From the NCBI RefSeq assembly GCF_042684505.1, contig NZ_JBHULT010000006.1:186001-250000 (forward strand): a stretch of 64,000 nt of DNA. The letters are read 5' to 3'. Below, in pieces: positions 7,063 to 14,839 of the stretch (the first letter of the stretch is position 1; each line of letters begins with the position of its first letter). Source of the stretch: Salinimicrobium flavum. Its GTDB lineage: Bacteria > Bacteroidota > Bacteroidia > Flavobacteriales > Flavobacteriaceae. The translations under genes and the position numbers were made by a program. The notes under the pieces are model-generated. The model was not told the DNA's origin and searched no databases. It saw only the letters and a program-made list of their open reading frames with translations.

Positions 7063-8124
7063 TTAATTAATACTTTTTACCACTTCTCTCTTAGCTTCCT
7101 TCCTGCTACCATCAAATCCACTCACTCCACTAACAGTAGTGTATTTCATCACATATTTTTTATCAGGGAAGATACGCTGGTAAGCGCTCTGGCACATAAT
7201 GGCTGCTTCGTGGAAACCGCACAGGATAAGTTTTAGCTTTCCCGGGTAGGTGTTCACATCTCCAATAGCGTAAATACCGGGGATATTGGTTTGGTAATCG
7301 TAACTGTTGTCTACTTTGATGGCGTTCTTCTCTATCTCCAGCCCCCAATTTGCAATAGGTCCCAGTTTTGGTGAAAGTCCGAAAAGCGGTATAAAATGAT
7401 CGGTTTCCCTGATCTCTTCTTCGGAAGCTTCCCCTTTATGCCGAATGACCACAGATTCCAACTTATTTTCACCCTCTAAGCCTACTACTTCAGCTTCGGT
7501 GATTAGAGTGATCTTTCCTTCTTTAGCCAGTTCAGACAATTTTTCTACGGAATCCAAAGCTCCGCGGAATTCATTCCTGCGGTGTACCAGACATACTTCC
7601 GAAGCAACTTCAGAAAGATAGATGGCCCAGTCAAGCGCCGAATCTCCGCCGCCTGCTATCACTACTTTCTTATCCCTGAAATCTTCCGGTTCCCTGATGA
7701 TATAGGAAACCCCCTTATTTTCATATTTCCCAATGTTGGAAATAGGTGGCTTCCGTGGTTCAAAACTACCCAATCCTCCCGCGATCACTACCACGGGGGC
7801 ATTGTGTTTTGTCCCTTCACTTGTGGTCACTACAAAAGAACCATCTTCCAGTTTCTCTATGGTCTCTGCCCTTTCTCCCAGGGTGAAACCGGGTTCAAAG
7901 GGGCTTATTTGTTCCATGAGGTTATCTACCAGGTCACCCGCAAGGATCTCCGGGAATGCCGGAATATCATAAATGGGTTTTTTAGGATAGATCTCAGAAC
8001 ATTGCCCACCGGGTTGCGGCAAAGCATCAATAAGGTGACATTTTAATTTTAATAATCCTGCTTCAAATACGGCAAAAAGGCCCGTAGGCCCGGCACCGAT
8101 GATCAACATATCTGTTTTAATCAT
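7063..8124 (-). CDS. Ferredoxin-NADP reductase, thioredoxin-reductase-like type
   Basis: A 353-residue two-domain flavoprotein. The FAD-binding motif is LIIGAGPTGLF (residues 7-17). The NADPH-binding motif is VVIAGGGDSALDWA near residues 154-167, followed by LVHRRNEFRGA. The second FAD motif is GIYAIGDVNTYPGKLKLI. The redox-active CxxC of thioredoxin reductase is absent, and a short C-terminal extension is present, as in the TrxR-like ferredoxin reductases of Bacillus and green sulfur bacteria. It should move electrons between NADPH and the ferredoxin encoded next to it. The NifU-like gene lies 30 bases upstream in the same direction. Confidence 0.9.
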   Translation of the reverse strand: MIKTDMLIIGAGPTGLFAVFEAGLLKLKCHLIDALPQPGGQCSEIYPKKPIYDIPAFPEILAGDLVDNLMEQISPFEPGFTLGERAETIEKLEDGSFVVTTSEGTKHNAPVVVIAGGLGSFEPRKPPISNIGKYENKGVSYIIREPEDFRDKKVVIAGGGDSALDWAIYLSEVASEVCLVHRRNEFRGALDSVEKLSELAKEGKITLITEAEVVGLEGENKLESVVIRHKGEASEEEIRETDHFIPLFGLSPKLGPIANWGLEIEKNAIKVDNSYDYQTNIPGIYAIGDVNTYPGKLKLILCGFHEAAIMCQSAYQRIFPDKKYVMKYTTVSGVSGFDGSRKEAKREVVKSIN

Positions 8125-8154
8125 TACTTTCTCTTTAATACAACATCAAAAAGA

Positions 8155-8397
8155 TCACTTTTCGATATTGAGTACTGTTTCAATTTGCGGAACGTATCTC
8201 TTAATGGTCATTTCCACCCCCGATTTCAAGGTCATAGTATTCACACTGCAACCTACACAGGCACCTTCCAACTGCACCTTCACATGGCGGTCATCTTCAA
8301 TGGAGATAAGGGAAATATCCCCTCCATCACTTTTAAGGAACGGCCGGATCTCCTCCAGCGCCCTTTCCACATTAATTCTTACTTCTTCGCTTGTCAT
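8155..8397 (-). CDS. NifU-like C-terminal domain protein (Fe-S scaffold/carrier)
   Basis: An 80-residue protein made only of the NifU C-terminal domain. The ligand motif is GACVGCS with Cys47 and Cys50, followed by the typical TMTLKSGVEMTIKRYVP. Free-standing domains of this kind hold a labile 4Fe-4S or 2Fe-2S cluster between two subunits and pass it to apoproteins. It starts 2 bases after the stop of the Mrp gene, so the two are surely translated from one mRNA. The context suggests delivery of clusters to the ferredoxin or other targets. Confidence 0.93.
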   Translation of the reverse strand: MTSEEVRINVERALEEIRPFLKSDGGDISLISIEDDRHVKVQLEGACVGCSVNTMTLKSGVEMTIKRYVPQIETVLNIEK

Positions 8398-8399
8398 GA

Positions 8400-9527
8400 C
8401 TACTTTTTAACTGCACTACAGCCCGCCATAGTGGTGATTTTAATTGCTTCGGTAGGAGGTAAACTGCTGTTACGTCTCACAGTTTCCTGTACCACATTTT
8501 GGGTGAGCTTTTCAAAAGCATCCGCCAGTGGGGTTCCATTCTGCAAAGCTGCAGGATGTCCTATATCTCCGGCTTCCCTTATACTCTGAACCAGCGGCAA
8601 CTGCCCAAGGAAAGGAACATCAAGGTCTTCTGCCAGCATTTTCGCCCCTTCTTTTCCAAAGATATAATACTTATTATCTGGCAATTCTTCCGGAGTAAAA
8701 TACGCCATATTCTCAACGATTCCCAGCACCGGTACATTGATGCTTTCCTGCTGGAACATTGCCACTCCTTTTTTCGCATCTGCAAGGGCAACATTTTGAG
8801 GTGTACTTACCACAACCGCGCCCGTAATAGGCATAGATTGCATAATGGAAAGATGGATATCACCGGTTCCCGGAGGCAGGTCTATTAAAAGGAAATCCAA
8901 TTCTCCCCAGGCTGCATCAAAGATCATCTGGTTCAAAGCCTTGGCAGCCATAGGACCTCTCCAGATCACTGCCTGGTTTGGCTGGGTGAAGAATCCTATT
9001 GACAGCATTTTCACGCCGTAATTCTCTACCGGTTTCATTTTGGACTTTCCGTCGATGTTTACTGATAGTGGTTTTTCTGTTTGCACATCAAACATCATAG
9101 GCATGGAAGGTCCGTAAATATCGGCGTCCAAAAGACCGACTTTAAAACCCATTTTGGAAAGGTTAACGGCCAGGTTGGCAGTTACGGTAGATTTCCCTAC
9201 TCCTCCCTTTCCGGAAGCTACAGCGATAATGTTCTTGATCCCAGGAATTGCTTTTCCTTTGATCTCCTGTTTTTCTGGTGCCTGTACTTTTATATTCACC
9301 TTAACCTTGGCTTTTTGGTAGACATGCTCATGAATGGCTTTCATAACATCAACCTCGGCTCTTTTCTTAATATGCAAAGCCGGGGTAGTTAGCAGCAGGT
9401 CTACCACCACCTCGTCACCAAAGGTCATAATATTCTGTACTGCACCACTTTCAACCATATTTTTACCCTCTCCGGAAACTGAAATAGTTTCGAGAGCATT
9501 CATTATTTCTTTTTTATCAAGTTTCAT
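8400..9527 (-). CDS. apbC: Mrp/NBP35-family ATP-binding Fe-S carrier protein
   Basis: A 375-residue protein. Residues 1-85 form the MIP18/DUF59-like domain, and the rest is a deviant Walker P-loop ATPase with GKGGVGKST at 106-114, DADIYGPS and LIDLPPGTGD. The family binds and transfers Fe-S clusters. The usual CPxC cluster-ligand motif after VENM is replaced here by AYFTPEELPDNKYYIFG, with no cysteine. The only C-terminal cysteine is in MAGCSAVKK at the very end. I believe this variant is usual in flavobacteria. First gene of the Mrp-NifU-reductase operon, with a promoter box at 9576-9583. Confidence 0.9.
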   Translation of the reverse strand: MKLDKKEIMNALETISVSGEGKNMVESGAVQNIMTFGDEVVVDLLLTTPALHIKKRAEVDVMKAIHEHVYQKAKVKVNIKVQAPEKQEIKGKAIPGIKNIIAVASGKGGVGKSTVTANLAVNLSKMGFKVGLLDADIYGPSMPMMFDVQTEKPLSVNIDGKSKMKPVENYGVKMLSIGFFTQPNQAVIWRGPMAAKALNQMIFDAAWGELDFLLIDLPPGTGDIHLSIMQSMPITGAVVVSTPQNVALADAKKGVAMFQQESINVPVLGIVENMAYFTPEELPDNKYYIFGKEGAKMLAEDLDVPFLGQLPLVQSIREAGDIGHPAALQNGTPLADAFEKLTQNVVQETVRRNSSLPPTEAIKITTMAGCSAVKK

Positions 9528-9575
9528 GCTGTGTCGTATGGATTTGGAATAGCTTATATAGATTCATTCTAAACG

Positions 9576-9583
9576 CAAATATA
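9576..9583 (-). promoter_or_regulatory. TAnnTTTG promoter box for the Mrp operon
   Basis: TATATTTG on the minus strand, 49 bases before the Mrp start codon. Confidence 0.6.
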
Positions 9584-9655
9584 AGCCGAAAACCTAAGAT
9601 AACGAAGTAATTACCAATTTTTGGAGCTTATATTTGAAGTATGTAAAATTCGGGC

Positions 9656-9985
9656 TTAAAGTTCTTCGGATGGATCCCAGAAATGCCGCTTAAAATCCAC
9701 GATCTGGTCTTCTTTTACGTCCACACCTTCCTCTTCCAGCAGCTGCTGCATAACAAAGGTTCCGGGGAAATGATGTTTCCCGGTAAGAAGTCCGTTACGG
9801 TTCACCACCCGATGTGCCGGAACATCGTCAATTTTTGAAGCATTGTTCATCGCCCAGCCTACCATTCTTGAACTTCCGGTTGCACCCAGATACTTAGCAA
9901 TAGCCCCATAACTGGTAACCCTTCCGGAAGGGATCATCTTTACCACTTCGTATACTTTTTCAAAAAAGCCGGTACCTTCTTTCAT
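9656..9985 (-). CDS. atl: Alkyltransferase-like protein (MGMT fold without the catalytic cysteine)
   Basis: A 109-residue protein with the DNA-binding half of O6-methylguanine methyltransferase: IPSGRVTSYGAIAKYLG (18-34), RMVGWAMNNA (40-49) and a PAHRVVNRNG motif. In true methyltransferases this reads PCHRV. The cysteine is alanine here (Ala57), which marks alkyltransferase-like proteins. These bind O6-alkylguanine and hand it to nucleotide excision repair rather than repairing it directly. Its start overlaps the stop of the LysE-type gene, so the two are translationally coupled, for no obvious functional reason. Confidence 0.88.
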   Translation of the reverse strand: MKEGTGFFEKVYEVVKMIPSGRVTSYGAIAKYLGATGSSRMVGWAMNNASKIDDVPAHRVVNRNGLLTGKHHFPGTFVMQQLLEEEGVDVKEDQIVDFKRHFWDPSEEL

Positions 9986-10608
9986 TATTGATAAAAGATC
10001 CTGATAAAGGTAATGACGACCAGCACGATCATAAGGCCGGCCATAAAATAATTTGAATACCTCGCAAAGAAATTCTCTTCGGCTTCGATCCTGGCAAAGA
10101 AAAGGGCGTAGAAATACAAGGTGGTAAATGTTCCCAGCGAAGCTGCCAGCACAAATACGGTATTGTTCAAAAGATGGTATTCCACATTCCCGTTCACATT
10201 AAGGGCAGCCCCCAGGGCAACGAAATAAGGAATAGGAAAGACATTAAGAGCTCCAATCATCATTCCCTTGAGAATACTGCGCACCCCGGAAGTCGGACTA
10301 ACCTCAACCTCTTTACGCTTTCTGTTGGCCATAATAAAAAAATAGACTGCCATGATAATGAAGATCACAAGGCCTGCCCTTAGAAGAATATTATGGATAT
10401 AAGGATTATTGAATATGTAACGGGCAAGCAGGATGGCGATAAGCGCCTGAATTAGGACAACAAAAGAGGCTCCAACAGCAACATATACCCCGTTTTTCTT
10501 CCCTCTTTTTACACAGGTCTTGGCCACGCTCATATTTACAAGTCCCGGGGGCACCACTCCAAGAAGGGCAGCAAAATAAGTAATAAGGAAAAGTTTGGTT
10601 TCCTCCAA
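9985..10608 (-). CDS. LysE/RhtB-family amino acid exporter
   Basis: A 207-residue membrane protein with about six hydrophobic segments. The N-terminal FAALLGVVPPGLVNMSVAKT carries the PPG signature of the LysE superfamily, followed by a basic cytoplasmic loop (KTCVKRGKKNG). Members export amino acids or small polar compounds. The substrate cannot be told from the sequence. It lies 5 bases after the trmB stop on the same strand and overlaps atl, making a trmB-lysE-atl transcript likely. Confidence 0.82.
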   Translation of the reverse strand: MEETKLFLITYFAALLGVVPPGLVNMSVAKTCVKRGKKNGVYVAVGASFVVLIQALIAILLARYIFNNPYIHNILLRAGLVIFIIMAVYFFIMANRKRKEVEVSPTSGVRSILKGMMIGALNVFPIPYFVALGAALNVNGNVEYHLLNNTVFVLAASLGTFTTLYFYALFFARIEAEENFFARYSNYFMAGLMIVLVVITFIRIFYQ

Positions 10609-10613
10609 AAGTG

Positions 10614-11288
10614 CTATTTTATTCTAAACTGAATGTAAGTTATTGGTTTTCCACGCTCAAGATACTGTTTTTCATAAAAAGTTTGTATCCCCACCACTTC
10701 TTTTGGAGAATATTCATTCTTATATACATCATGATTGGCCTGAAGGATCTCATGGCCTTCCCCGTGGAGCAGCCCCAGGGTGTAGCCATGCATGAATTCA
10801 CTGTCTGTCTTAAGGTTAACCACCCCTTCTGGTTTCAGGACCTTTTTATATTTCTGAAGGAATTCAGAATTGGTCATTCTGTGCTTGGTGCGCTTATATT
10901 TTATTTGAGGATCGGGAAAAGTGATCCATATCTCGTCAACTTCATTCTCCGCAAAGAGCAGGTCTATGAGTTCTATCTGGCTTCTCAGGAATCCTACATT
11001 ATCCAGTCCCTCTTCCAATGCGGTCTTGGCACCCCGCCAAAACCTGGCCCCTTTAATATCAATGCCTAAAAAATTCTTTTCAGGGTAGGCCTTTGCCAGG
11101 CCAACACTATACTCTCCCTTACCACATCCCAACTCCAGTACCAGCGGTTTATCATTCTTAAAGAAGTCCTTACGCCAGTTACCTTTGTAGGGGAATTCTC
11201 CTTCAACGACCTCTTCCCGTGTAGGTTGCACTACATTAGAAAAAGTTTCATTCTCTTTAAACCGCTTTAATTTATTCTTACTTCCCAC
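10614..11288 (-). CDS. trmB: tRNA (guanine(46)-N7)-methyltransferase
   Basis: A 224-residue enzyme if started at GTG 11288, giving VGSKNKLKRFKENETF, the usual flavobacterial opening. An upstream ATG at 11408 would add 40 residues overlapping the divergent glycosyltransferase gene. The SAM motif is LVLELGCGKGEYSVGLA. Further signatures are FLGIDIKGARFWRGA, WITFPDPQIKYKRTKHR and the C-terminal YEKQYLERGKPITYIQF. It forms m7G46 in the variable loop of tRNAs. The GTG start is decided by homology memory and by the divergent promoter region. Confidence 0.93.
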   Translation of the reverse strand: MGSKNKLKRFKENETFSNVVQPTREEVVEGEFPYKGNWRKDFFKNDKPLVLELGCGKGEYSVGLAKAYPEKNFLGIDIKGARFWRGAKTALEEGLDNVGFLRSQIELIDLLFAENEVDEIWITFPDPQIKYKRTKHRMTNSEFLQKYKKVLKPEGVVNLKTDSEFMHGYTLGLLHGEGHEILQANHDVYKNEYSPKEVVGIQTFYEKQYLERGKPITYIQFRIK

Positions 11289-11344
11289 CTGAAAATTTAA
11301 TATTTTGGTAAAATTAAATAAATTCCAGCACAGGCCCGCCTTTT

Positions 11345-11352
11345 TATATTTG
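11345..11352 (+). promoter_or_regulatory. TAnnTTTG promoter box giving a near-leaderless mRNA
   Basis: TATATTTG ends only 5 bases before the ATG at 11358. With the start site 3-6 bases after the box, the mRNA would begin at or next to the start codon. Confidence 0.6.
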
Positions 11353-11357
11353 CAAAT

Positions 11358-12422
11358 ATGCGAAAGAAACGAATCCTTGTTGCTCCCATTAACTGGGGGC
11401 TTGGCCATGCCACCCGCTGCATTCCATTAATAAGGCAACTGGAAGGAAATGGTTTTGAACCGGTGCTGGCATCAGACGGGCCGGCTCTCTTCCTGCTGAA
11501 GAAGGAATTCCCACATCTCAGGAGTTATGAATTGCCCTCCTATAATATCACCTACACTACAAAAGGCAGTTTACTTAAATGGAAACTTTTGAGGGACACT
11601 CCTTCCATTCTTTCAAACATCAGAAAAGAAATAAAGGTAACCCGGACGATCGTGGAACAGGAAAATCTCTCCGGAATAATTTCTGACAGCCGTTTTGGGG
11701 TTAGGCACAAGCATGTGCGCTCAGCCTTCATTACCCATCAACTGAATGTCCTCTCTGGAAATACCACTTTTTTGAGCAGCAAACTTCATAGGAGGTACAT
11801 AAGGAAATTTGATCAATGCTGGGTACCAGATGCGCCTGGAAAGAATAACCTCAGTGGTTTTCTGGGCCACCTCAAAAAATCACCGGCAGAAGAGATCAAA
11901 TACCTGGGAATCCTCAGCAGGTTCCAAAAGAAGAATGTGCCAATTATCATCTATGACCGGATGATCTTGCTTTCGGGGCCTGAACCTCAGCGAACCCTGC
12001 TGGAAGAAAAGCTTCTTTCAGCTTTTAATGGCACCGGTGAAAAAATCATCTTTATACGCGGGGTGATGACAGAGGAACCTTTTCCTGTCACCAATCCTAA
12101 CATTAAATTACATAATTATCTGTTTGGGGAGGAACTGGAAGATGCTATAAACAGCAGCAGGATGATCATCTCAAGATCTGGTTACACCACTCTTATGGAC
12201 CTGGCAGTCCTTGAAAAAATGGCCTTTTTCATCCCCACCCCCGGTCAATTCGAACAGGAGTATCTTGCTAACCGCCTTATGAAACTGGGAATTACCCCTT
12301 TTTGCAAACAGGAGGAATTTGATCTCTCAAAATTGGCTACCACGGGAAAATTCTCAGGCCTGCGCGACCCTGGTTTCAGCTGTGACTCCCCCGGGCTTTT
12401 TGGCCTTTTTAAGGGTGAATGA
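11358..12422 (+). CDS. MurG-like (GT-B fold) glycosyltransferase family protein
   Basis: A 354-residue soluble protein. The N-terminal RILVAPINWGLGHATRCIPLIRQL has the GxGH loop of GT-B enzymes related to MurG and glycosyltransferase family 28. The C-terminal half holds SRMIISRSGYTTLMDLAVL and IPTPGQFEQEYLANRL, the nucleotide-sugar binding region. Donor and acceptor are unknown. The last 69 bases overlap the 3' end of the convergent histidine kinase gene, so the final 20 or so residues on both proteins are encoded on opposite strands of the same DNA. No operon partner is visible. Confidence 0.75.
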   Translation: MRKKRILVAPINWGLGHATRCIPLIRQLEGNGFEPVLASDGPALFLLKKEFPHLRSYELPSYNITYTTKGSLLKWKLLRDTPSILSNIRKEIKVTRTIVEQENLSGIISDSRFGVRHKHVRSAFITHQLNVLSGNTTFLSSKLHRRYIRKFDQCWVPDAPGKNNLSGFLGHLKKSPAEEIKYLGILSRFQKKNVPIIIYDRMILLSGPEPQRTLLEEKLLSAFNGTGEKIIFIRGVMTEEPFPVTNPNIKLHNYLFGEELEDAINSSRMIISRSGYTTLMDLAVLEKMAFFIPTPGQFEQEYLANRLMKLGITPFCKQEEFDLSKLATTGKFSGLRDPGFSCDSPGLFGLFKGE

Positions 12423-13436
12423 GAATTCGCTTCCCAGGCCCGGTACACTTTCCACGAAGATCTTTTCCTTATGGGCTTCGATAAGATGTTTAACGATTGC
12501 CAAGCCAAGGCCTGAACCTCCCTCTTTGCGGGAACCGCTTTTATCGACCCTGTAAAAGCGCTCAAACAGCCGGGGAAGATGTACTTTTTCTATTCCCTCA
12601 CCATTATCTGTGACCCGTACTACTACCCGCTTTTTGGAAAAGTTTTCGATGATCACCTCTGTTGTACCGTCATGCTTACCATATTTTATAGAATTGACCA
12701 GAAGATTTGTAAGGACCTGCTGTATCTTTTCCCTATCTGCTCTTACCCATACCGGTTCATAATCTGTATCAAAGATCAGGGTAATGTTCTTCTTTGCAGC
12801 CTTCATCTCCAGTAGATCGAATACATTCTGGACCACCTCTATCACGTCAAAATTCTCTTTTTTAAGCCGAAGTTCTCCCGTCTCCAGCCTGGTGATCATA
12901 TCAAGGTCATTAACAATATAAATGAGTCGCTCCACTCCCTTTGCTGCCCGGGAGAGGTATTTTTTGCGCACGGTTTTATCTTTCATGGCCCCATCGAGAA
13001 GTGTGAGAATATAACCCTGTACCGTAAAGAGAGGGGTCTTTAATTCATGGGAGATATTTCCCATGAATTCTTTCCGGTAACTGTCCCTCATCTTTAAAGC
13101 TTCGATCTCCATTTTTTTACCTTCGGCGAATTTTTCAACCTCCCTGCTCAGGGTAGCCATATCTGTGGTTACCTGGCCCGGCTTGACTGAACTGGCGCTC
13201 AAAAGCCGCACATGTTCAAAGATCTTTTTGATCTTGGTATAGATAAAGACTTCGAGCCGGTACTGTATGATGAGAAAAGAGAACACGAAGCAGGAAATAG
13301 CATAGACGATCAACAAAGCCCAGGTAAAAACCCCCGCTATCAAAAGAAAACCTGCGGAAAGCACCGTCAGGAAAAGTGTTAGGTAAACCGATGTTTTTAC
13401 CGCGAATTTGTATGAGCGCTTAAAGTCTTTTGCCAT
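12354..13436 (-). CDS. Sensor histidine kinase, PhoR-like
   Basis: A 360-residue kinase. Two transmembrane segments (about 14-34 and 37-57) are joined by a very short loop, so there is almost no periplasmic sensor. Then follow a linker, a HisKA domain with His130 in GNISHELKTPLFTVQGY, and a HATPase domain with QVLTNLLVNSIKYG, DNGEGI and GSGLGLAIVKHL. The regulator gene upstream overlaps its start by one base. The arrangement and the HELKTP motif resemble PhoR of flavobacteria. Phosphate as signal is only a guess, since no pst or pho target genes are nearby. The tail overlaps the convergent glycosyltransferase gene. Confidence 0.88.
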   Translation of the reverse strand: MAKDFKRSYKFAVKTSVYLTLFLTVLSAGFLLIAGVFTWALLIVYAISCFVFSFLIIQYRLEVFIYTKIKKIFEHVRLLSASSVKPGQVTTDMATLSREVEKFAEGKKMEIEALKMRDSYRKEFMGNISHELKTPLFTVQGYILTLLDGAMKDKTVRKKYLSRAAKGVERLIYIVNDLDMITRLETGELRLKKENFDVIEVVQNVFDLLEMKAAKKNITLIFDTDYEPVWVRADREKIQQVLTNLLVNSIKYGKHDGTTEVIIENFSKKRVVVRVTDNGEGIEKVHLPRLFERFYRVDKSGSRKEGGSGLGLAIVKHLIEAHKEKIFVESVPGLGSEFSFTLKKAKKPGGVTAETRVAQA

Positions 13437-14122
13437 TAGGAAACAAACTTATATCCTACTCCTTTAATGGTCTGGAAACTTTCATCCCCTATCTTCTCCC
13501 GAAGCTTTCTTATATGTACATCAATGGTGCGCCCTCCTACTACCACATCGTTGCCCCATACTCTTTCCAGGATATCCTCACGTTTAAAGACCTTGCCGGG
13601 TTGGGAAGCCAGCAGGTATAGTAATTCGAACTCTTTTCTGGGCAGGCTGATCTCTTCCTCATCTTTAATTACCATGTATTTATCGCGGTTGATCATAAGG
13701 TCTCCTGCCTGCAAAACATCTGTATGGGGAGCAGGCTCTTCCCTGAATCTTCGAAGCAGTGCCTTCACTTTACTGGTAAGAACTTTAGGCTTAATGGGTT
13801 TAGTGATATAGTCATCTGCACCGGCATCAAATCCCGCCATTTGTGAATAATCTTCTCCCCTGGCGGTTAGGAAGGTGATCACTGTTTGATCAAGTTCAGG
13901 CTGTTTCCGCATTTGCGAACAGGTTTCGATCCCATCCATCTTTGGCATCATGACGTCAAGAATGATCAACTGTGGCTTTTCTTTTCTGGCGATCTCCAGG
14001 GCTTCCTTACCATTTTCTGCGGTTAGGATCCGGTATCCTTCCGCAGAAAGATTGTATCGAATGATCTCTATGATATCGGGTTCATCGTCAACCAATAATA
14101 TACAGATGTCACTTTTTTCCAT
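13436..14122 (-). CDS. Response regulator, OmpR/PhoB family
   Basis: A 228-residue regulator. The receiver domain has Asp13-Asp14 in LLVDDEP, the phospho-acceptor Asp56 in LIILDVMMP and Lys in ITKPIKP. The C-terminal winged helix includes ISLPRKEFELLYLLASQPGK and VVGGRTIDVHIRKLREKIGD. It pairs with the kinase that follows, with coupled stop and start codons. Long spaced insertion-free sequence and the TKPIKPKVL element resemble PhoB-like regulators. Targets are not visible. Confidence 0.92.
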   Translation of the reverse strand: MEKSDICILLVDDEPDIIEIIRYNLSAEGYRILTAENGKEALEIARKEKPQLIILDVMMPKMDGIETCSQMRKQPELDQTVITFLTARGEDYSQMAGFDAGADDYITKPIKPKVLTSKVKALLRRFREEPAPHTDVLQAGDLMINRDKYMVIKDEEEISLPRKEFELLYLLASQPGKVFKREDILERVWGNDVVVGGRTIDVHIRKLREKIGDESFQTIKGVGYKFVS

Positions 14123-14406
14123 TGCTACCTATCTAAGTTAAGGTAAAAGTAAATATAATATTAATGATGGTCTTTCCTCCACCTCATTGTTAACCTTCTC
14201 ATAACCTTTAATTAACTTCCCGGTAATTTTTTTGGGTGGAATCCTGATCTCCGTTTCCAGGGGAGACCGCATTAATCCTGAGAAATCCCGTGGTTGTAAA
14301 AATCAAAAAAGTGGCCCTAACGGCGTCTTTTCTTTTTTTATTGCGTGAAAAGTGATTTTAACTTATATTGAAGTTAGTTATGGTCTGATTTTTGAAATTT
14401 TATTTG
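14123..14406. other. Gap between the regulator gene and the T9SS-domain gene
   Basis: About 285 bases with no supportable gene. It must hold the regulator promoter (a TATATTTA element lies about 30 bases before that gene on the minus strand). Some GC-rich segments (about 14240-14325) could form weak hairpins but none is a convincing terminator. Confidence 0.4.
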
Positions 14407-14414
14407 TAATTTTG
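14407..14414 (+). promoter_or_regulatory. TAnnTTTG promoter box for the T9SS-domain gene
   Basis: TAATTTTG lies 19 bases before the chosen ATG, giving a leader of roughly 15 bases. Confidence 0.5.
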
Positions 14415-14433
14415 ATAATATAGATTGCTGAAA

Positions 14434-14772
14434 ATGAAACAACTCTACTTATTCCCCTTAATGATCATTGGCCTTTTGCTGTTCGCAAATCCGGCTCATG
14501 CACAGCTATCTACAGACACTTCAACTGTTAAGGAAGTTCCAATTGAAGACCTGTCGATATACCCCAATCCGGCCTCAGGTCAAAAGGTATATATTACCAC
14601 CCGAAGCAATAAACCCAAGATTGTAGAGATCTATAATGTACTGGGCAAGAACATTCTTTCAGCTAACCTCACCGGCACAGAGTTAAATATATCCTCCTTA
14701 GAACCAGGGATTTATATCATGAAAATCCAGGAAGGAAAAAGTACGGCCACACGAAAACTGGTGGTTAGGTAA
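14434..14772 (+). CDS. Small secreted protein consisting of a T9SS type A sorting domain
   Basis: A 112-residue protein from ATG 14434. A signal peptide (MKQLYLFPLMIIGLLLFANP, cleaved after AHAQ) is followed by about 15 linker residues and a complete C-terminal sorting domain: LSIYPNPASGQKVYI, EIYNVLGKNIL, LNISSLEPGIYIMKI and TRKLVVR. Such domains direct proteins through the type IX secretion system and are then cut off or attached to the surface. There is no cargo domain at all. It could be a minimal secreted peptide or a remnant of a larger protein. Full-length reading frame and an own promoter favour a real gene. Confidence 0.85.
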   Translation: MKQLYLFPLMIIGLLLFANPAHAQLSTDTSTVKEVPIEDLSIYPNPASGQKVYITTRSNKPKIVEIYNVLGKNILSANLTGTELNISSLEPGIYIMKIQEGKSTATRKLVVR

Positions 14773-14819
14773 AACCACTTCCAACATTTTAGAAGCTATT
14801 CAGAAAAGTTCCTTTTCTG

Positions 14820-14827
14820 TACCTTTG
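14820..14827 (+). promoter_or_regulatory. TAnnTTTG promoter box for the LuxE-like gene
   Basis: TACCTTTG ends 12 bases before ATG 14840. This supports an ATG start and argues against the TTG at 14825, which lies inside the box. Confidence 0.55.
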
Positions 14828-14839
14828 TGCTGCTCAAAA

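Noticed and set aside
11289..11408. Long trmB start at ATG 11408
   Set aside because: It would run through the divergent promoter and into the glycosyltransferase gene; GTG 11288 gives the usual VGSKNKLKRF opening.
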